A stretch of DNA of 25,517 nt from Glo-17 sp964549735 (GTDB lineage: Bacteria > Krumholzibacteriota > Krumholzibacteriia > LZORAL124-64-63), in NCBI GenBank assembly GCA_964549735.1, contig CAZJWO010000050.1:1-25517 (forward strand). The letters run 5' to 3'. A model generated the notes under the pieces. It searched no databases and was not told the DNA's origin. It saw only the letters and a list, made by a program, of their open reading frames with translations. Below, piece by piece: positions 19,752 through 25,517 of this stretch. Made by a program: the position numbers and the translations under genes. The stretch's first letter is position 1, and each line of letters starts with the position of its first letter.

Positions 19752-21701
19752 GTGATCGAAACCTCTCTGCGCTGGATCGTGCTCGCGCCGCTGCTCGGCG
19801 CCGCCCTGAACGGGCTGTTGAACCGGCGGCTGCCTCGCGCGGCGGCGGGCTGGCTGGGCTGCGCCGCCGTGGGCGTCAGCTTCGCGCTCGCGGTGCGCGC
19901 GGTGCTGCGCCTCGCCGCGTTGCCGGCCGGCGAGCGCGTCATGATCGACACCGTCGGCCGCTGGCTGTCGTTCGGCTCGCTGCATCTGGACATCGGCTTC
20001 CTGCTCGACCCGCTGTCGGCGGTCATGATCCTCGTGGTGACCGGCGTCGGCCTCCTGATCCACGTCTACAGCCTCGGCTACATGGCGAAGGACGAGGGGT
20101 TGCCGCGCTTCTTCGCCTACCTGAACCTGTTCATCTTCGCGATGCTCCTGCTCGTGCTCGGCGAGAACCTGCCGCTGCTCTTCGTGGGCTGGGAGGGCGT
20201 CGGCCTCTGCAGCTACCTGCTGATCGGCTTCTGGTTCGGCGACGCGGCCAACGCCGACGCCGGGCGCAAGGCCTTCATCACGAACCGCGTCGGCGACTTC
20301 GGCGCGCTGCTGGCGATGTTCCTGCTCGGCGTCACGCTGCTGCCGCACCTCGCGGCCGGCGAGGGGGTGTTCAGCTTCCGCGTGCTGGAGCAGCACGCCC
20401 ACCTGCTCGCGCCGGTCGCCACCGGCGCGGCGCTGCTGCTCTTCCTGGGCGTGGCGGGCAAGTCGGCCCAGATCCCGCTCTACATCTGGCTGCCCGACGC
20501 CATGGCGGGTCCGACGCCCGTTTCGGCCCTGATCCACGCGGCGACCATGGTCACGGCCGGCGTCTACCTCATGGCCCGCATGAGCTTCCTGTTCGTGCTG
20601 AGCCCCGCGGCCATGTCCGTGGTCGCCGGCGTCGGCATCGCCACGGCGATCTTCGCGGCCACGATCGCGCTCGCCCAGACGGACATCAAGAAGGTGCTCG
20701 CCTACTCGACCGTCAGCCAGCTCGGCTACATGGTCGCCGCCTGCGGCGTGGGCACCTTCGCCGCCGGCATCTTCCACCTGATGACGCACGCGTTCTTCAA
20801 GGCGCTGCTCTTCCTCGGCGCCGGCGCGGTCATCCACGCCATGCACCACGAGCAGGACCTGCGGGTCATGGGCGGCCTGCGGCGCAAGCTGCCGATCACC
20901 TGGGCGACCATGCTCGTCGGCACCCTGGCGATCGCCGGCGTGCCGCCGTTGGCGGGGTTCGTCTCGAAGGACGAGATCCTCTTCGAGGCGTTCCTCGGCG
21001 CGCACGGCGGTGTCCCCTGGGTGTGGCTCGTCGGCTTCCTGGCCGCGGCGTTGACGGCGTTCTACATGATGCGCCTGCTCGTGCTGACGTTCCTCGGCGA
21101 GAACCGGGCGAGCGCCGACGTGCGCGCCCATCTGCACGAGGCGCCGCCCACGATGACGGTGCCGTTGATCGTTCTGGCGCTGCTGGCGATCGGCGGCGGC
21201 TGGCTCGGCTGGCCGCACGGCCTGGGCGGCGGCGCCTGGTTGCAGGAATGGCTGGCGCCGGTCCTGGCGGGCGGGCACGACCACGGGCACGACGCGGCGG
21301 TCGTGCGCCTGGAGATCACCCTGGCGGTCGTCTCCAGCCTGGTGGCGCTGCTGGGCCTGGCGCTCGGCTGGGTCGTCTACGCCCGCCGCCCGCAGCTGGC
21401 CGCCGCCGCGCGCGGCTGGCTCGGGGGCGTCGCGCATCGGCTGCTCAGCCACAAGTACTACGTCGACGAGATCTTCGCCGCGGCGATCTACCGGCCGCTG
21501 CAGCGGCTGGCCGACGTGGTCTGTTTCCGCTGGGTGGACCGCGGCCTGATCGACGGTCTGCTGGTCAGCGGCTCGGCCGTGCTCGCCCTGTTCGCCGGAT
21601 CCCTGCTGCGCCTGCTGCAGAACGGTCTGGTCCGTTTCTACGCCTGGGTCTTCGCCGTCGGGGTGACGGCCTTCGCCGTCTACCTGACCCTGCAAGGCTA
21701 G
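19752..21701 (+). CDS. nuoL: NADH-quinone oxidoreductase subunit L
   Basis: Distal antiporter-like proton-pumping subunit with 649 residues, a normal length. Core pump residues are visible: Glu148 in GWEGVGLCSYLLIG, Lys237 in GKSAQIPLYIWLPDAM, and Lys350 in HAFFKALLFLGAGAVIHAM. The C-terminal part includes the long lateral helix region and the signature HKYYVDEIFAAAIYRPL. A short His-rich loop (GGHDHGHD) lies before it. The start is GTG at 19752, with GGAG at 19741-19744 in the end of nuoK and only 4 bases between the genes. nuoM follows after 12 bases. Confidence 0.96.
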   Translation: MIETSLRWIVLAPLLGAALNGLLNRRLPRAAAGWLGCAAVGVSFALAVRAVLRLAALPAGERVMIDTVGRWLSFGSLHLDIGFLLDPLSAVMILVVTGVGLLIHVYSLGYMAKDEGLPRFFAYLNLFIFAMLLLVLGENLPLLFVGWEGVGLCSYLLIGFWFGDAANADAGRKAFITNRVGDFGALLAMFLLGVTLLPHLAAGEGVFSFRVLEQHAHLLAPVATGAALLLFLGVAGKSAQIPLYIWLPDAMAGPTPVSALIHAATMVTAGVYLMARMSFLFVLSPAAMSVVAGVGIATAIFAATIALAQTDIKKVLAYSTVSQLGYMVAACGVGTFAAGIFHLMTHAFFKALLFLGAGAVIHAMHHEQDLRVMGGLRRKLPITWATMLVGTLAIAGVPPLAGFVSKDEILFEAFLGAHGGVPWVWLVGFLAAALTAFYMMRLLVLTFLGENRASADVRAHLHEAPPTMTVPLIVLALLAIGGGWLGWPHGLGGGAWLQEWLAPVLAGGHDHGHDAAVVRLEITLAVVSSLVALLGLALGWVVYARRPQLAAAARGWLGGVAHRLLSHKYYVDEIFAAAIYRPLQRLADVVCFRWVDRGLIDGLLVSGSAVLALFAGSLLRLLQNGLVRFYAWVFAVGVTAFAVYLTLQG

Positions 21702-21713
21702 GAGGAAGCCGCC

Positions 21714-23315
21714 TTGGCTCTGCTCAACGACCATCTGCTCAGCTGGATCGTCTTCGTGCCGCTCGGCGCCGCGCTCCTGATCCTGCTGGCCTTGCCTCGC
21801 CGCGACGGAGCTGCCTTCTGGACCGCGCTGGCAGCGACCGCGGTCGATGCGGCGCTGGCCGTCAAGCTCTGGTTCGCGTACGACCCCGCCCGCGGCACCG
21901 ACCAGTTCACCGAACGCGTCGCCTGGTTCCTCGACGGCCGCATCCAGTACCACCTGGCGAGCGACGGCCTCAGCCTGGTGCTCGTCATGCTGACCGTCCT
22001 GTTGGGGCCGCTGGTGATCCTCTCGACCCGCCGCTCCCTGGCGCAGCGGGTGCCGCTGTTCATGGCCATGTACCTGATCCTGCAGACCGCCATGCTCGGC
22101 ACGTTCCTGGCTCGCGACATGCTCCTGTTCTACGTCTTCTGGGAGCTCATGCTCATCCCGATGTACTTCATCATCGGCGTCTGGGGCGGCGGGCGCCGCA
22201 TCTACGCGGCGGTGAAATTCTTCATCTTCACGATGGCCGGCTCGGTCTTCATGCTGGTCGCGATCCTCTACTGCTGGCAGCGGGCCGATTCGATGGACCT
22301 CGCCCGCTGGCTCGCCGTCGACTTCAGCCTGAGCGAGCAGATCTGGCTCTTCGCCGCCTTCGCGCTGGCGTTCGCGATCAAGATCCCCTTGTGGCCGCTG
22401 CACACCTGGCTGCCGGACGCCCACGTCGAGGCGCCGACCGCGGGCTCGGTGATCCTCGCGGGCGTGCTCCTGAAGATGGGCGCCTACGGACTGCTGCGCT
22501 TCGCGATGCCGCTGTTTCCGGAGGCCGCCGTGGCCGCGGCGCCGATCCTGGCGATCCTGGCGGTCGTCGGCATCATCTTCGGCGCGCTGGTCGCCTGGGT
22601 GCAATCCGACGTCAAGAAGCTGGTGGCCTACAGCTCGGTCAGCCACCTGGGCTTCGTGGTGCTGGGCGTGTTCAGCCTGACGGTCAAGGGCGCCGCGGGC
22701 GGCGTCTTCCAGATGCTGGCGCACGGCCTCTCGACCGGCGCGCTCTTCCTTTTGGTGGGCATCATCTACGAGCGGCGCCACACCCGCGAGATGGACGACC
22801 TCGGCGGCGTGGCCCACGCGATGCCCGGCTACGCGAGCGTGTTCATGATCGCCACGCTGGCGAGCGTCGGCCTGCCCGGGCTCTGCGGGTTCATCGGGGA
22901 GTTCATGATCCTGCTCGGCACGTTCGGCAGCCCGCATCTGCCGTACGCCCGCCTGCTGGCCGTCCTGGCCGCCACGGGGATCATCCTCGGCGCGGTCTAC
23001 ATGCTGCTGATGTACCAGCGCGTCTTCCTCGGGCCGGCGCGGCGCGAGGAGAACCGCGCGCTGGCGGATCTGAGCGTCCGCGAGTGGCTGGTGCTCGCGC
23101 CGCTGGTCGTCTTCATGTTCTGGCTGGGCGTCGGACCGGGCCTGGTGCTGGACAAGGTCGGTCCCTCGCTCGAGCGCGTCCTGCAGCCGGTGTCGGTGCG
23201 GGCCGAGGCGATCGCCGCGGCGCGGGCCGGCGCACCGCTGCTCTCGGTGACGGGCGGCGCGGCCGAGCGGCCGTCGCCCGATGGCGTCGAGCCGAGTCTG
23301 GAGGTGGGGCGATGA
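21714..23315 (+). CDS. nuoM: NADH-quinone oxidoreductase subunit M
   Basis: Antiporter-like proton-pumping subunit with 533 residues. Key residues are Glu144 in FWELMLIPMYFIIGVWGG and Lys223 in AIKIPLWPLHTWLPDAHVEAP. The start is TTG at 21714, a rare codon. It is supported by a strong GGAGGAAG (21701-21708) that begins at the last base of the nuoL stop, and by the family N-terminus just after (HLLSWIVFVPLGAAL). The protein carries a hydrophilic C-terminal tail of about 45 residues, rich in Ala, Pro, Gly and Ser, after the last TM helix. The stop overlaps the nuoN ATG by 4 bases (ATGA). Confidence 0.95.
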   Translation: MALLNDHLLSWIVFVPLGAALLILLALPRRDGAAFWTALAATAVDAALAVKLWFAYDPARGTDQFTERVAWFLDGRIQYHLASDGLSLVLVMLTVLLGPLVILSTRRSLAQRVPLFMAMYLILQTAMLGTFLARDMLLFYVFWELMLIPMYFIIGVWGGGRRIYAAVKFFIFTMAGSVFMLVAILYCWQRADSMDLARWLAVDFSLSEQIWLFAAFALAFAIKIPLWPLHTWLPDAHVEAPTAGSVILAGVLLKMGAYGLLRFAMPLFPEAAVAAAPILAILAVVGIIFGALVAWVQSDVKKLVAYSSVSHLGFVVLGVFSLTVKGAAGGVFQMLAHGLSTGALFLLVGIIYERRHTREMDDLGGVAHAMPGYASVFMIATLASVGLPGLCGFIGEFMILLGTFGSPHLPYARLLAVLAATGIILGAVYMLLMYQRVFLGPARREENRALADLSVREWLVLAPLVVFMFWLGVGPGLVLDKVGPSLERVLQPVSVRAEAIAAARAGAPLLSVTGGAAERPSPDGVEPSLEVGR

Positions 23316-24808
23316 ACCTGCTGCAGGACATCCGCTGGGCCGCGCTGCTGCCCTACCTCGTGCTGGCGGGCGGCGGGCTGCTCGTCCTGTTGGTCGACGC
23401 GTTCGTGCGCACGCTGCGCAAGGACCACCTCACGGCGCTCAACGGCCTGATCTTCCTCGGCGCCGGCGTGTCGCTGCTGGCGGTCGCGCCGCAGCCGGGT
23501 CCGCTGCTGGGCGGCCTGCTGACGGTGCAGATGTACACGCGCTTCTTCGACCTGATGCTCCTGGGCATCGGCCTGGTCACGACGATCTACGGCAGCGCGA
23601 TCTACAGCCAGGACGGCGAGTTTCAGCCCGAGTTCTACCCGCTGGTGATCTTCGCGGTGCTCGGCATGATGGTGCTCGTGGCGGCCAGCGATCTGCTGGC
23701 CCTGTTCCTCGGCCTGGAGACCATGAGCCTGGCGGTCTACGTGCTGGTCGCCGGCCGGCGCGGCCAGCAGCGCAGCAGCGAGGCGGCGCTGAAGTACCTG
23801 CTGCTCGGCAGCTTCGCCTCGGCCTTCCTGCTCATGGGCATGGCCCTGCTCTACGGCTATGCCGGCGGCACCGGCTACGCCGACCTGGCCGCCGCGCGCG
23901 CGCTCGATCAGGGCTCTCCCGTCATCTTCGCCGCCGGCCTGGGCCTCATGCTCGTGGGCTTCGCCTTCAAGGTCGCGCTCGTGCCGTTCCACATGTGGAC
24001 GCCCGACGTCTACGACGGCGCGCCGGTGCACATCACGGGCTTCATGGCCACGGCGGTCAAGGCGGCGGCGTTCGCCGCCCTGGTGCGCTTCGTGGTGCTC
24101 ATGCTGCCCGGCCTGGCGATCGCCTGGTCCGGGCTGCTGGGCGTCCTGGCCATCCTGACCATGACCGCGGGCAACCTGCTGGCGCTCGTCCAGTCGTCCA
24201 TCAAGCGCATGCTCGCGTATTCGAGCATCGCGCACGCCGGCTACCTCATGCTGGGCGTGCTGGCGATCCTGGCCGCGGGCGAGGAGTCCGGCGCCGCGCC
24301 GGGCGCGGGCATCGCCGCCGCGGCCGGCAGCGGCATGCTCTTCTACCTGCTGGGCTACAGCCTCATGAACCTCGCGGCGTTCGGCGTGATCGGCCAGCTG
24401 GGGCGGCCGGGCGGGATCGAGGCCGATCAGGTCGACCACTTCCGCGGCCTGGCGGCGCGGCAGCCCGTCGCCGCGGCGAGCCTGGCGGTCGCCATGTTCT
24501 CGCTCGCCGGCATTCCCGGCACCGTGGGCTTCCTGGGCAAGTTCTACATCTTCGAGGCCGTGGTGCGCGCGGGGCTCGTGCCGCTGGCGATCTGGGGCGT
24601 CGTGAACTCCCTGCTCTCGGTCTACTACTACCTGCGGGTCGTCGTGGCCATGTACATGCGCGAACCCCAGGCGGAACCCTTCGACGGCCGCAACTGGGAG
24701 AGCGTGATGCTCGCCGGCTGCCTGGCGCTGCTGGTCGTGCTGCTCGGCGTCTTCCCGAGCGCGGTCCATCGCCTGTCGGCCCTCGCGTTCGCGACGATGC
24801 TCGGCTGA
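23312..24808 (+). CDS. nuoN: NADH-quinone oxidoreductase subunit N
   Basis: Third antiporter-like proton-pumping subunit with 498 residues, close to E. coli NuoN. Pump residues are Glu136 in LFLGLETMSLAVYVL and Lys220 in FAFKVALVPFHMWTPDVYDGAP. Another conserved stretch is IPGTVGFLGKFYIF near residue 400. The ATG at 23312 overlaps the nuoM stop and has GGAGG at 23300-23304 with 7-base spacing. It is the last nuo gene. No terminator is seen in the 27 bases before the next gene. Confidence 0.96.
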   Translation: MNLLQDIRWAALLPYLVLAGGGLLVLLVDAFVRTLRKDHLTALNGLIFLGAGVSLLAVAPQPGPLLGGLLTVQMYTRFFDLMLLGIGLVTTIYGSAIYSQDGEFQPEFYPLVIFAVLGMMVLVAASDLLALFLGLETMSLAVYVLVAGRRGQQRSSEAALKYLLLGSFASAFLLMGMALLYGYAGGTGYADLAAARALDQGSPVIFAAGLGLMLVGFAFKVALVPFHMWTPDVYDGAPVHITGFMATAVKAAAFAALVRFVVLMLPGLAIAWSGLLGVLAILTMTAGNLLALVQSSIKRMLAYSSIAHAGYLMLGVLAILAAGEESGAAPGAGIAAAAGSGMLFYLLGYSLMNLAAFGVIGQLGRPGGIEADQVDHFRGLAARQPVAAASLAVAMFSLAGIPGTVGFLGKFYIFEAVVRAGLVPLAIWGVVNSLLSVYYYLRVVVAMYMREPQAEPFDGRNWESVMLAGCLALLVVLLGVFPSAVHRLSALAFATMLG

Positions 24809-24835
24809 TCGCGACCGCCGGCCAGGAGGTGCGGC

Positions 24836-25517
24836 ATGCCGTCCTTTCTGACCGTCAACCCGGCGACCGGCGAGGTCCTGCAGACCTATCAGATCCAGAC
24901 CCGCGACGAGGCCGACGCCGTGCTCGCCGCCTGCCACGCCGCCCAGCCGGCCTGGGCGGCGCGGCCGCTGGCCGAGCGCGCCGCGCTGTCCGCGCGCCTG
25001 GCCGCGGTCCTGCGCGCGCACAAGGCCGAGTGGGCCCGCCTCATCAGCCTGGAGATGGGCAAGCCCGTGACCGAGAGCGGCGCCGAGCTGGACAAGTGCG
25101 CCTGGCTGTGCGAGGTCTACGCCACGCAGACGGCGTCCTGGCTGGCGGAGCAGGAGCTGCAGGCCGACGGGCGCGCGCACCGCGTGGTCTACCAGCCGCT
25201 GGGCGTCGTGCTGTCGATCATGCCCTGGAACTTCCCGTTCTGGCAGGCGCTGCGCTTCGCGGTGCCGACCCTGCTCGCGGGCAACACGAGCGTCCTGAAG
25301 CACGCGCGCAACGTGACGGGCTGCGCCCTGGCGATCGAGCGCGCCTTCGGCGAGGCCGGTTTTCCGGCCGACGTCCTGCGCGCCGTGGTGGCCGATCACG
25401 AGACGACGAACGCGCTGCTCGGCGATCCGCGCACGGCCGGCGTCTCCTTGACCGGCAGCACGGACGTCGGCCGCGCGGTGGCGGCCGCCGCCGGCCGGCA
25501 CCTGAAGACCTGCGTCC
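24836..25517 (+). CDS. Aldehyde dehydrogenase, Sad/YneI-like, 3' end missing
   Basis: NAD(P)-dependent aldehyde dehydrogenase, of which the first 227 residues are present and the frame is open to the contig edge. The start has a perfect AGGAGGT (24824-24830) 5 bases before the ATG. Visible features are NPATGEVL near the N-terminus, EMGKPVTESGAE, IMPWNFPFWQ with the oxyanion Asn132, LAGNTSVLKHARN with cofactor-binding Lys155, and the Rossmann motif LTGSTDVG. By memory the pattern MPWNFP-WQ with LKHA-NV-GCA is closest to the succinate-semialdehyde dehydrogenase Sad/YneI of E. coli, but the substrate is not settled. The catalytic Cys and Glu lie beyond the edge. Only 27 bases separate it from nuoN, so read-through from the nuo operon is likely. 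Confidence 0.9.
   Translation, partial: MPSFLTVNPATGEVLQTYQIQTRDEADAVLAACHAAQPAWAARPLAERAALSARLAAVLRAHKAEWARLISLEMGKPVTESGAELDKCAWLCEVYATQTASWLAEQELQADGRAHRVVYQPLGVVLSIMPWNFPFWQALRFAVPTLLAGNTSVLKHARNVTGCALAIERAFGEAGFPADVLRAVVADHETTNALLGDPRTAGVSLTGSTDVGRAVAAAAGRHLKTCV

Noticed and set aside
21270..21300. His-rich loop in NuoL as a metal site
   Set aside because: Short His/Asp-rich loops are often seen in this region of NuoL and nothing else suggests metal binding.
19737..22937. Antisense frame of over 1000 codons opposite nuoL and nuoM
   Set aside because: Same reason: a compositional shadow of conserved genes with no family motifs.

Overview
This is one contig end from a very GC-rich Gram-negative bacterium (third codon positions are almost all G or C). 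A Gram-negative cell plan is implied by the RND efflux pump with its periplasmic adaptor. The phylum cannot be fixed from the sequence alone. The E. coli-like nuo order with a fused nuoCD, the bifunctional formiminotransferase-cyclodeaminase and the SwrC-like RND pumps would fit high-GC lineages such as Myxococcota, Acidobacteriota or FCB-related candidate phyla (inference only). The first 45 bases are Illumina P7 index/adapter sequence, not genome, so the contig is a short-read assembly whose left end is an artefact.

Layout. (1) 46-1252, minus strand: 5' part of a formiminotransferase-cyclodeaminase gene (histidine/folate one-carbon metabolism), cut by the contig edge. (2) 1481-9025, plus strand: an efflux operon of one periplasmic adaptor and two different RND permeases, with no outer-membrane channel gene in view. 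(3) 9253-9858: a NYN-domain putative ribonuclease. It converges with a minus-strand TPR protein (9972-10610), and a perfect GC-rich hairpin lies between them. (4) 10982-24808: a complete 13-gene nuo operon (A, B, CD, E, F, G, H, I, J, K, L, M, N) for proton-pumping NADH:quinone oxidoreductase (complex I). It has tight spacing, several start/stop overlaps and a candidate promoter upstream of nuoA. (5) 24836 to the right edge: the N-terminal part of a Sad/YneI-like aldehyde dehydrogenase with a perfect Shine-Dalgarno, only 27 bases after nuoN and probably on the same transcript.

How the genes work together. NuoE, F and G form the NADH-oxidising arm. NuoB, CD and I carry electrons to quinone. 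NuoA, H, J, K, L, M and N form the proton-translocating membrane arm. All iron-sulfur ligand cysteines for N1a, N1b, N2, N3, N4, N5, N6a, N6b and N7 are visible, as are the key membrane Glu and Lys residues, so the complex looks functional. The aldehyde dehydrogenase could supply NADH to it.

The window is mostly well-known machinery, and I do not see a convincing new system. The points most worth a second look are the shortened NuoG that still keeps N7, a NuoH insertion with two extra hydrophobic segments, a hydrophobic insertion in the first RND permease, a 15-base palindromic sequence repeated in three intergenic regions, and a 35-base identical tract shared by the two RND genes.
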